DNA of 64,000 nucleotides from Chrysophaeum taylorii. Taxonomy: Eukaryota > Sar > Pelagophyceae > Pelagomonadales > Pelagomonadaceae. The DNA lies in NCBI GenBank assembly GCA_029834535.1, contig JAQMWT010000324.1:1-64000 (forward strand), in the 5' to 3' direction. The notes below the pieces were generated by a model. It was given only the letters and a program-made list of their open reading frames with translations, searched no databases and had not been told where the DNA came from. Both the position numbers and the translations under genes were made by a program. Shown here one piece after another: positions 48,640 through 58,760 of the stretch (positions are counted from its first letter, which is position 1; each line of letters opens with the position of its first letter).

Positions 48640-49638
48640 ATGGACGTCATCGACAAGCTTCGGACTGTACAACCGCGACTCCGAGCTGGACGAAAAGAGC
48701 GGATTCCGCTCGAGCATCGCGCCGCGTCCCTCCACTTTCTACGCGACTGGTATTCGGCGCTCGAGAAGGAGCTTGGAGACGATGCAGCAAACAAGGTCGA
48801 TTCCTTCCAGATCGTCGGGGAGAAGAGCGTCGAGACGGACGAATGGTTCGCCGGATCTCCAGAGAAGAAGCTCCCGTCCGCGAAATCTCCGCCGTGGTCG
48901 ATCCGATTTCTGTCCGGCGGAACTGAGATAAGCCTCGTCGAGACTTTGCTTCTGGCGGCAGAAGTTACCGGGGATCGGTCCTTTACGCACGACGCCAACG
49001 GCCGGCCGTACTTTGGATCGACGACACACTTTTTGAGTCACACTTGGACCTCGAATTTTTCGACGATGCTCGCGGCCGTCGCTCAGCAGGATCCTCCCGA
49101 GGACAACTACTTTTGGGTCGACATGTTCTCCGTCGCGCAAAATGATTTGGTCCCTGGAGCCAAGGCCAATAAGAAGGAAGATCTCAAACGAATGGACGAG
49201 GGTTGGCCCATCCGGACGAGCGGCGCTACGTGGATGTTGGCCGAGCCGTGGAAGAAGCCGGCAGCTTTTGGGCGCGTGTGGTGCCTCAACGAGTGTTTCT
49301 TGACGGTGCAATGCGAGAACAAGTTCGAGTTAATCATGTCACCCATCGAGTCTCGGGACTTCGAGAAGTCCCTCGTCGAGTACTTCGACTCACTCGTGAA
49401 GGTCGTGTCTGAAATAGACTTGCAACGTGCCACGGCCACGAAGGAGAAGGACAAGACGCGTATTATCAAGGCCCTCCGGCAATCCGGCATTGGTTTCGTG
49501 AGGGTGAACCAAATCGTCATCGGCCAGTTGAGGGAATGGTTTGCGAAGACCGGAAGGGCTGCCCTCGACCGACTTCCGCCCGGGGAGCGAGAGGTTTCGC
49601 CGCTTATCAACGTGCTCGCGCTGTTGCTGATAGATCAG
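48640..49638 (+). other. Exon 1: TIR-like domain (SHxW...WCxxE type)
   Basis: 333 residues. THFLSHTW aligns with the first strand of TIR domains, [11 protein letters not shown] with the second, and [12 protein letters not shown] with the conserved S.WC..EL helix. A TIR NADase would need a catalytic Glu, and the Glu of CLNEC is a candidate. The domain is diverged and could instead be a scaffold. The exon ends LLLIDQ at a phase-0 donor, in register with the TPR exons. Confidence 0.6.
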
Positions 49639-52600
49639 GTCGGTAAGAGATGCACTCTGGCACACGCATTTCCGTGGATAACAAAATGACGTGTGCGCCG
49701 CCAACACGTAGGCGAAGCACGATGAAGCTCGTGGTCTCTTGGAAGGAGCGCTGGACGCTCGCACGAAGCAGTTCACTCCGGAACACGTTGCCACAGTTCT
49801 CTACAACCTTGCTGTGTTGTTAAGCAACCAGGTGAGCTGTTGAGCTTCCAAGTTGGCTGTTGAGGTTCCCAGGTGGCCCTGAGACGCGACACAGGGCAAG
49901 CTCGAAGAAGCCGAGCCGTTGTATCGCCGCGTCATCGAGATCTTCGAGGGAAATCTCGGCGGGGCTCACGCGTCATTGGCCATCGCGCTAGACAATCTTG
50001 GTAACTTGTTGCGCAACCAGGTTGGATTGTTGAGGTTCCAAGTGTCACTGAGACTCGACACAGGGTAAACACGACGAGGCCAGACCGCTCTACGAGCGCG
50101 CGCTCAAAGTCCGCCGGGAGACGCTCGGCGACAGCCACCCGGCTGTCGCTAAGTCACTAAGCAACCTCGGGGTGTTGTTGAGCCACCAGGTTGGCTGTTG
50201 AGTTTCCATGTGGTCCCGAGACGCGGCACAGGGCAAGCTCGAAGAAGCCGAGCCATTGTATCGCCGCGTCATCGAGATCCTCGAGGAATCATTCGGCGGG
50301 GCCCACCCGTCAGTGGCAACCGCACTCAACGAGCTTGGTAACTTGTTGCGCAACCAGGTGGGATTTTTGAGGTTCCAAGTGTCACTGAGACGCGACACAG
50401 GGTAAACACGACGAGGCCAGACCGCTCTACGAGCGCGCGCTCAAAGTCCGCCGGGAGACGCTTGGCGACAGCCACCCGGCTGTCGCCGAGTCGCTCAACA
50501 ACCTGGCTGGGTTGTTGAGCCACCAGGTTGGCTGTTGAGTTTCCATGTGGTCCTGAGACGCGGCACAGGGCAAGCTCGAAGAAGCCGAGCCGTTGTATCG
50601 CCGCGTCATCGAGATCCTCGAGGAATCATTCGGCGGGGTCCACCCGTCAGTGGCGACCGCACTCAACGAGCTTGGTAACTTGTTGCGCAACCAGGTTGGA
50701 TTGTTGAGGTTCCAAGTGTCACTGAGACGCGACACAGGGTAAACACGACGAGGCCAAACCGCTCTACGAGCGCGCGCTCAAAGTCCACCGGGAGACGCTT
50801 GGCGACAGCCACCCGGCTGTCGCCGAGTCGCTCAACAACCTGGCTGGGTTGTTGAGCCACCAGGTTGGCTGTTGAGTTTCCATGTGGTCCTGAGACGCGG
50901 CACAGGGCAAGCTCGAAGAAGCCGAGCCGTTGTATCGCCGCGTCATCGAGATCCTCGAGGAATCATTCGGCGGGGTCCACCCGTCAGTGGCGACCGCACT
51001 CAACGAGCTTGGTAACTTGTTGCGCAACCAGGTTGGATTGTTGAGGTTCCAAGTGTCACTGAGACGCGACACAGGGTAAACACGACGAGGCCAAACCGCT
51101 CTACGAGCGCGCGCTCAAAGTCCACCGGGAGACGCTTGGCGACAGCCACCCGGCTGTCGCCGAGTCGCTCAACAACCTGGCTGGGTTGTTGAGCCACCAG
51201 GTTGGCTGTTGAGTTTCCATGTGGTCCTGAGACGCGGCACAGGGCAAGCTCGAAGAAGCCAAGCCGTTGTATCGCCGCGTCATCGAGATCTTCGAGGGAA
51301 GTTTCGGCGGGGCTCACCTGTCAGTGGCCATCGCGCTAGACAGCCTTGGTAACTTGTTGTGCAACCAGGTTGGATTGTTGAGGTTCCAAGTGTCACTGAG
51401 ACGCGACACAGGGTAAACACGACGAGGCCGAGTCACTGTATCGCCGCGCCATCGAAATTGGCAAGGTCGCGCTTGGCGACGACCACCCGCTTCTCGCCCA
51501 ATGGCACAGCCACCTCGGTATGTTGTTGGCAGACCAGGTGGGTTCTTAAGGCTCCAAGCGGCCGTGAGACACGACGCAGGGCAGATACGACGAGGCTAAA
51601 CAGCTCCACGATCGCTCGCTCGAAATTTTCCAACAGGCGCCAGGCGTCGGCGACAGCCATCCGGTTGTCACAGCTCAGCTCAACAACATCGCTAATTTGT
51701 TCCAAACCCAGGTTTATTGTTGAGCTTCCTAGCGCCACTGAGAAGCGACGCAGGGGAAATACGACGAGGCGCTGAAGCTTCGCAAGCGCTGTCTCGAAAT
51801 AGTGAGGCAGACGCTGGGCGAAGAGCATCAGCAGTATGCTGTTTCGCTCAACGACTATGCTCTGTTGTTGAGCACGCAGGTGGATTGTTGAGGTTCCAGG
51901 AGATGGCCGTGAGACACGACGCAGGGCAAGCTCGAAGAGGCCGAGTCGTTGTATCGCCGCGCCATCGAGATCTACGAGAAAATATCTAGCGGGGCCCACC
52001 CGTCAATGGCCACCGCGCTCAACAATCTCGTTACGTTGTTGCGCAACCAGGTGCGGTTTTGAGCTTCATAGGTGGCACTGAGGCGCGACGCAGGGTAAAG
52101 ACGACGAGGCCAGGCCGCTCTACAATCGCTTGCTTGAAGTCCGCCAAGCGGTGCTTGAAGCCAGCTACCCGGCTGTCGCCGAGTCGTTTAAAAGCTTCGC
52201 CCTGTTGCTGAGCAATCAGGTGCGTTGTTGACTTCCCCTTTTGTCATGTGTTCTTTCATAACAATGTATGTATGTTTTGTGCTCAAACCAAACGGACTGT
52301 TTCCTGTGTGCTCATTTGCCTCGCTTGGTTGTTGAGCGCTTTTATTACATTTTAGCTTCAAGTGGCAATGAGTCGCGGAACAGGGCAATTATAAGGAGGC
52401 CGCGTTGCTCTACGATCGCTCTCTTAATATTCGCGGAGAGGCGCAATTGCGGGAATATCTTCATCAAGAGGTCTTCAAACAAGCTCTTCGTGGGGGCAGC
52501 TTACCATGGCGGCGTTCACGCCTGATGGTTGTTGGAGAGGGACGCGTGGGGAAAACTTGTCTCGTTCGGCATCTCAAAGGGGAAGACGTCGACTCGAATC

Positions 52601-55600
52601 AGCAGAGCACCTGTGGTGCTGACACGTCAGACGTTGTTGTGCCGGACTTTGTGGGGCTACGGGACCAGGGGATTGACCAAACTGCGCTTGAGACAAGAAA
52701 TGATTTGTGGTTGGCGCCTGATGAGGCAGGAACGGAAGCCAGCGCAGCTCTCGCCACTGGCCACTTGAATTATTACCCCAGCACCTCGAGTTCTAAAATA
52801 CCGCCATCACATCTGGAGTCGAAGGACAAGGAGGAAGACTCTACGTTATCTGCTGGGTTGATGGGATCTCGCACGGCTTCGGGTCTTCGTCAGGGTGCTG
52901 CAGCCATCGAAGCGGCCTCGAGGCCTGCCTCGCCTTCCTCAAACGACTCTCGACAGGATGTTGCCACCGATACTGGCACAAAGACCAAATTCGAACGCCA
53001 TCGGTTATCATCAAATACTGATGCATCCGGTAATGCAGGGTCCATGTTTCTGGGATCATGGACTGGAGATGTGAGGCCAGAGTACGACGAGGACGCGATT
53101 CTGCGCGGGTCTGACCATGCGCGCAAGCTTCGGATAAGCATCTGGGATTATGGCGGGTATAATTGGAGCGTAACTTCCCCAATGTGTGATTTCTACACAT
53201 TTATGTACTATTGTTGTGTCTCATCGATAAATTGTTTGTCTACCCTTCCCTGCTCACCAGCTTGAACTCAGGCAAGAAGTATTCCACGTTGTGCACAACA
53301 AGTTTCTCTCGCGAAAAGGAGTTTACCTCGTAGTTTTCAAGGTGATCGACTGGCTCGGTACGGAAAGCATCGGGGGTTTCGCCCGCGAGCAGCTTGTCTT
53401 TTGGCTTAATTCGATTTCGATTCATGCGAGTGGTGCACCGGTGCTCTTGGTCGGTACGTACTGCTGCGACTCTAAAGTCACGGATGCTGACCTCTCGAGG
53501 ATTTCGGGCGAGATGGATGATTTGGTTGCGAAAGCTAATTTGAAGAGTAGCCTGAAGCGCTGTGAGAAGACTGGTCGTGTGTTTTACGAGGTCGACAATC
53601 TACACATGAAGCAAGACAACCCTGTCTTCAGGGACCTGCGCATAGCAATTGAAGACGCGATCTGCAGCGACAGTGACCGGTACATCCACACAGAGGTGCC
53701 TCTCGCGTGGCTGCAAGTGTGTGACGAGCTGCAAAAGGCCCATGTCGAAGATGATCTATGTTTCGCTGGGATCGGCGCGTGTTTCGAGCTGCTGCAAAGT
53801 TGCTACAAGGGAATGGGGAAATCACTCGTTGACAAGGATGAAGTCTACAGCATGCTCTCGCTTTTTGATGAGCTCGGTGTTATGACATATTTTGGCTCGG
53901 ACTATGGCTCGTTGGCTGGTAGTGTCGTTATCTTGGACCCGCAATGGATTGTCGATATGTTCACTGCCGTGATCCGCAACTTCGAGTGGCACAGATTGCG
54001 GCGCGACGTCGCAGCTTGGCTAGGAGGGCTCGGAAAAAGCAATACATACGCGGCTTCCGTTGGTGAAGTGTTGTGGCACAACTTGACGCGAACCGGCATC
54101 CTGGATTACCGTCTCCTAGAACACCTCTGGCCAGACAACGAGTGTCATGCTGATGTCAAGCTGACACCCAAGGACGTGCGAGGCGCAGTGTTGGAGATCA
54201 TGCAGAGTCTTAAACTCGTGGTAAAGTGCGCCCCCATTGATGCCCTGAGCGACCCAGGGCTAAAGTCGGAGCTCGTCCCACAGTCACATAAAGCCAAGGT
54301 ACACTCTGCAGCAACACAAGACAAGTACTTGGTACCGAGCATGTTTGAACTCGAACCTTCACAAAGCCCCTTAACGAAAGACCATTATGACATGCAGGCG
54401 GCGCTTCAGTTCGAACATTATCTGCCCGACGCCCTCTTTAGCCGCTTGGTAGCATCGCTGATTCCAGATTGTGAACAAAAATTTGAAGAAGCTGTTGCAC
54501 CCGGGGACCTATTTCGGACGGCGGTGCGCCTCAGCTTTGACAACCGGTCCACGATAGTCACGCTCATGGAAGCACGTACAACGGGTGGACAGCAGAGTAT
54601 CTTCATTGGGGTGTGCTTTGAAGGGGACGAGGGCCACAAGGAAGGCTACAAAGCGAAGGGCGAAATGCTCGTGAGATGGGTGCGTGCAGCGCTTGACGGC
54701 GTTTTGGCGGCTTTCTATGCCGGTTCAGGAAGCTCAAAGTCCTCGTCGATTCCTCAAATCCTTGAATATGGATGCGTCGTGGACGTTGACGCGCCCTTTG
54801 CTGCTAATAATCTTATCGCCGATCAAAAGTCTTCTGTTTACTTGGGAGACAGCGATGGACGCCGCGCTGCTCCCCCTAGCGAGGAGTGTCGGGACGACAG
54901 GAGCATAGTGGACGAAATCAACATGCGAGAGTTGCGGTTGTGGCTCGAGGATGTGGTTGGCATCCCTTCGAAGAGTGCAGATGACGTAGTTGAAGCGATC
55001 TGGAAACATGATAGTTCCCTGTGTTCAATGGACGCCCTGCATGATCTTCACCTCGAGTGCTGTCGTCAAGAGCTGGACAGCTGCGACAACGACAGAGACG
55101 AGTGGTGGTGCCGAGAGCTATGCGACGCGCAAATCCAAAAGTACGTTCGAAGGAAAATTGGCACGGAGATTAGGTCATGGAACAAACGCGAGGTGCGCGT
55201 ACCAATTCTTGCGTTCCATGTCAAGTCAGGACATGACGATGTTGATTCCAAGATTCTCAAGACACAACGGGAAGCACTCGTGAAAGGATTACTGCAACAT
55301 TCCCGGGACGTACTTCGGCCGAAGCTGACCTTGGTAGATCTTAAAACTGGAATATCAATCGCCAACTTCCAGCATGCGCTCGACTGGCGGTCTCAGAATA
55401 AAGGGAAAGGAAACTTAGAATTAGTGCATATTGCCGCGCACAACTCTCGCGAGTCTAGCTTCTTCGATGACTTTCAGGTTAGGCACCTTCGTGAACTCGA
55501 GGTGAAGCCAAACTGCGTGATCCTCAACTCGTGTTCATCGTTCAAGGTCGGGGAGCGACTAATCCATACCGATTACCAAGAGTGCAAACACCGCTGGGTT

Positions 55601-57064
55601 GTGGCCTGGGACGCTGATGTGACGGTCGACGAAGCTGCAGCCTTTACCGAGGGATTTTACATGAGATTCGTAGGTAAGTATCCAAAGGATGATGATCTCC
55701 GGGATTCCACGAAGACAGGCCGCGGCTTTGCGACTGTTAACGCAAGTTACCGAATCAGCGACCCTGACAATCGATATGTCGCTTTATACTTCAGCGGCCT
55801 ACATTACATGAAGTCTGTGAAAATAAATCCACCCAAAGATGGAAAACCATATGGGAAAGTCGTCCTGCTCCACTGTCGCCTCAACGAGAGATTTCTCGTG
55901 TGGCAAGACACTGCACAGCCCAGCCCTTCACTCTCGCAGCACGAAGCCGGTTCATGCGCGATGACAACTGCGCGTTCGGTGCCTTCGGATGACTTCGTGC
56001 GACGGTTCACCCGCAGCGAAGATCTCGAACCAGGCCCGCAAGTCGAGCTGAAGCCGTACTACGCGCGCTTGTTTTTTGGTCTCGGGCCGTTGGAAAAATA
56101 CCATGGTCACCGACCTCCTTTGCCAGAGGCTGACGACTGGAAAAAGATGCCTCAGGACCACCCTCCAGTCCTCTGCGTGGTCACGACTGCTGATAGCGAG
56201 CATGAGGCCGTGTTGGCTCGCCTTGAACCGGCCTCTGGTCATGAAGTAGTGCTCCAAATCGTGTGCGAGTGCATGCCGATGCTTGTGGGAAAACTCGGCA
56301 ATTATGAGACCGCTCTGCTCCAGACGCACATGGGGACCAACAAAACACACAAAGCCCTAAGCCGGGTCCTACCACTTATGCCATCTGTGAGAGTTGTCAT
56401 GGCCATTGGGTTCGGCTACGGCTTACAGCCCGCTTTGGGGAATGCTCCTCGCAACGGGCACATGGTCGGTGATGTGATGGTGTCGGCCAAGTGCGTCGAC
56501 ATGGCGCACTACAAGGCGTCAGGCGAAGCGATCAAACCTCGCGGCAACATAACGTCCGTGATGGATACCATCGCGAATGTCATGACCAAACCTGTGAGAG
56601 ATGCGTGGACTCGGCATCTTGAGTGGGAAAGTGAGGAAAGACCGCGCCCGCCTAGAGTGTATTTCGGGACCTACCTGTCGTTGCCTGTTTTATTTGATAA
56701 CGCTGAACACGCTCATCCATTTGTCGAGGCGGTGAGTTATCTCAAGCCGATTGGCGGTGACATGGAGCTCTTTCAAATAGTCGAGGCTGTCGACGAGCTC
56801 GAGCACCAAAAAATAGCCTGGCTTGCGATCAAATCGATTTCCGACTTTGGTGGCTTAATAAAGAAAACCAAGGACGGTCAACCACTGGCTGCTGCAACGG
56901 CCGCTGATTTTGCCAGATTTTTCTTGTCGATTCCGGGCGTGCTCGATCGACTCCTCGGTTCTCAACCGCCAGGTCTACCGGCGTCAGATCAAGAACCCCT
57001 GCCGGAACAGAGCCTCCACGGATCGAGACTTGACCGACCTCAAGTTCGCGCTGTTCGTCGGTGA
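48640..57064 (+). CDS. NLR-like ROCO protein: TIR-like / TPR / Roc-COR / CHAT / PNP nucleosidase
   Basis: I reconstruct 18 exons: 48640-49638, 49712-49831, 49895-50020, 50064-50189, 50232-50357, 50401-50526, 50569-50694, 50738-50863, 50906-51031, 51075-51200, 51243-51368, 51412-51537, 51580-51711, 51754-51879, 51925-52050, 52094-52219, 52384-53156, 53272-57064. That is 7455 nt, 2484 aa, all GT-AG. Domains: TIR-like (FLSHTW 131-136, YFWVD to 161, RVWCLNE 212-218); 15.5 kinesin-light-chain-type TPRs (about 334-985); Roc (P-loop GEGRVGKT 1014-1021; WDYGGQE, joined across the last intron; G4-like LLVGTYCCD); COR (about 1380-1700); a possible SAM-like helix set (about 1770-1815); CHAT (His1944, Cys1975); PNP/UDP phosphorylase-like (about 2185-2460; [15 protein letters not shown], Glu2386, Asp2412). 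I infer a cytosolic sensor-switch-effector protein. A 3' ankyrin segment follows in broken frames. A TATA-like TTATATCAAAAAA lies about 55 bp upstream. Confidence 0.85.
49712..52219 (+). repeat. One-exon-per-repeat TPR array, 15 exons
   Basis: Each exon encodes one kinesin-light-chain-type TPR starting GK.(D/E)EA..LY.R and ending NLL..Q: the first is 40 aa, one is 44 aa (51580-51711) and the rest are 42 aa. Introns within the array are 42-45 nt, apart from 63 nt after the first exon. All are phase 0 and begin GT(T/G)GG or similar. Five consecutive two-exon units starting at 49895, 50232, 50569, 50906 and 51243 are each exactly 337 bp including introns. Units 3 and 4 look identical, unit 2 nearly so, and units 1 and 5 are more diverged. 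Confidence 0.9.
52501..54100 (+). other. Roc-COR GTPase module
   Basis: [20 protein letters not shown] is the P-loop strand. A long Ser-rich insert separates it from [11 protein letters not shown], completed to [20 protein letters not shown] across the 115-nt intron (53157-53271), then [16 protein letters not shown] (G4 region) and the COR signature [15 protein letters not shown] sequence with [23 protein letters not shown] proteins use this pair as a dimerising GTPase switch. The Roc insert is unusually long (about 180 residues). Confidence 0.85.
55195..55800 (+). other. CHAT protease-like domain
   Basis: [16 protein letters not shown] supplies the His (codon 55439-55441) and [15 protein letters not shown] the Cys (codon 55532-55534), 31 residues apart. 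[20 protein letters not shown] then GFYMRFV and [11 protein letters not shown] follow, matching the CHAT order H, C, (V)..W...V.D..A..F...FY, ..A. CHAT domains are caspase-like Cys proteases used as effectors in bacterial and eukaryotic STAND proteins. The catalytic dyad appears intact. Confidence 0.75.
56160..56985 (+). other. PNP/UDP phosphorylase-like nucleosidase domain
   Basis: [73 protein letters not shown] and [13 protein letters not shown] follow the family order: N-terminal strand, G.G.G phosphate region, GDV.VS strand, D/E-M-E purine/ribose site, catalytic Asp in SD. Such domains end fungal, coral and bacterial STAND-type proteins, and some bacterial immune relatives cleave ATP. Glu2386 and Asp2412 are retained, so activity is plausible. 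Confidence 0.75.
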
Positions 57065-57629
57065 CATTGAGGGCGTCAGACAGATCCATAATCGGAAACG
57101 TGCTCTGCTCACGAAGTCGTTTAGCATAAAGCGCGAGGGAAAGTTCTTGAGAAAAATGCAAGCCATCCATTTTGCCAAGCTTGATTGGTGACCTCGTCAT
57201 GGTGCGATTCCTGGTCGAACATTGCGGTATTCCCCACAAGAACGCGATTCGTGGGGATACGCTGCTATCCATGTCGCGGCTTTCGAGGATCATCTTCCTG
57301 TTATCAGGTGCTTTATCGAGGAGCAAGAACAGTCCCCCAACATCCGCACGATACTGCAATCGAATGACCAGCTTGGGAAAACACCGCTCGCGGTCGCTGC
57401 GTGGAGTGGCTCGATCGAAGTCGTAAAATGGCTTTGCGCTTTATGCGACGTTGACCCCGATGCTGACCACGGCAGCGGGTTCAAGGCGCTTGACTACGCA
57501 ACCGACGCAGGTCCCGAAACACCCGACACGATTGACATCCAATGTTATCTTAAGAACCCACGGGATTCTAACGTGAAATCAACTAAACCCCGCGCCAAGA
57601 TAGCTCCTCTTTATTTGGAATTCGATTGA
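57010..57629 (+). pseudogene. Ankyrin-repeat tail in three broken frames
   Basis: [20 protein letters not shown] continues to MQAIHFAKL in one frame. IGDLVMVRFLVEHCGIPHK follows in a second, and RDSWGYAAIHVAAFEDHLPV with GKTPLAVAAWSGSIEVVKWL and FKALDYATDAG in a third, ending at a stop at 57629. Together these make about three to four ankyrin repeats that would follow the PNP domain. The frame switches (near 57000, 57180 and 57250) lack convincing splice sites, so I read this as a decaying or mis-sequenced C-terminus of the ROCO gene. Confidence 0.65.
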
Positions 57630-57892
57630 GGGCACGAGGTTGAATTTCTAACACCGCTACAGCGGTTGCAAGGAAGGACAGCATCCCCAAAGAACGCGGC
57701 GCAAACATCCCTCGAAAAAAACTCGTGCGCTTGATTTGTGGTCAAACCAGCGCAGCAACACGTATGTTTCTGGTGTGTCGCCTCGGCACAACCTCAATTT
57801 TTCTCATGCCCCTGAACTCAAACAACATCAAATTTCCTTATTGTCTTGCCCGAGAACTCATCGAAAACCTCTTGGACAGTTTCCCCAAACCC

Positions 57893-58045
57893 CTGAACGG
57901 GATACCCACTCCCGCCTTCCAGGCACATCCCATGTCTCCACACAATCCAAAGCCCCTCAAGCCACTCACCCTCCTCTTATTATTATTAGCAATCGACCTT
58001 CAAATTTCCTCTCGGACTCAACCCACATACTAGCAGTCGACTCTT
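57893..58045 (+). repeat. Direct repeat flanking the ROCO gene, right copy
   Basis: CCTGAACGGGATACCCACTC then CCGCCTTCC, CCCTCAAGCC and GCAGTCGACTCTTA repeat the order seen at 48258-48345, with an insertion of about 60 bp in this copy. No coding matter is seen between 57630 and 58137. Confidence 0.6.
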
Positions 58046-58164
58046 AAAACCGCATTTCCCATGTTTGACAACTTAACCATTTTCGTTGGGAGCGGCGTTC
58101 CACGCAATTGAAGGTGATCACGATGTATTCGCTTTCCAGTGTTGTTGATAAAGGAAGCAACAAA

Positions 58165-58370
58165 CCCAGGGTTCGCGTTCGCTTCGAGTTCGAGTTTGCT
58201 ACTGGTTCGCGTTCGCTGCCGGTTCGCGTTCGATTAGTCGGTTCGCGTTCGCGGCGAGTTCGGGTTCGCTACGGGTTCACGTTTGCGGCGAGTTCGCGTT
58301 CGCTCGGGTTCGCGTTTGCGGCGAGTTCTCGTTCGCGGCGAGTTCGCGTTCGCTGCCTGCCCGCATTCGC
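58165..58370 (+). repeat. Left subterminal array (GTTCGCG motif)
   Basis: More than ten copies of (G)GTTCGCGTTCG, GAGTTCGCGTTCG and GAGTTCGGGTTCG at 10-20 bp spacing. The same motifs fill the right array. Confidence 0.85.
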
Positions 58371-58760
58371 GATTGTCTTCCCTCTGCACTAAGTCTTACT
58401 CACTTTTTGATAGTACAACTGCGTTGCCGCAGCCCGCAATTTGTGGACGAGGCAGTTTTGAAAGGTCGACTGCTAAGAGGGGAGGGGTTGGTTACAGAGT
58501 TAACTCTAAGGATAAGGCGGGGCTGGCGAAGAAGGAAGGGGGGGGGGATCAAAGCCGGAGCGTTGAGTGAGGCGAGAGCAGAGCGAGGGGAGGGGGGTTG
58601 GGAGTAAAGGGCGGGGGGGTAGTAGGGAGGGTGGTGGTGGTGAGAGAAGCTGCGGCATGTCCTATAGTCTTCGACGTTCCGAGACACGGCACCAGGAGTG
58701 CTTGCGAGAAGAACAAGGCGGTCATATATATCGTGTTGTTTTGATGCCTCTCGGTCGTCG

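Noticed and set aside
50090-51317. Series of minus-strand ORFs of about 100 aa repeated across the TPR array
   Set aside because: Antisense to TPR exons and reading through introns; periodic only because the DNA is.
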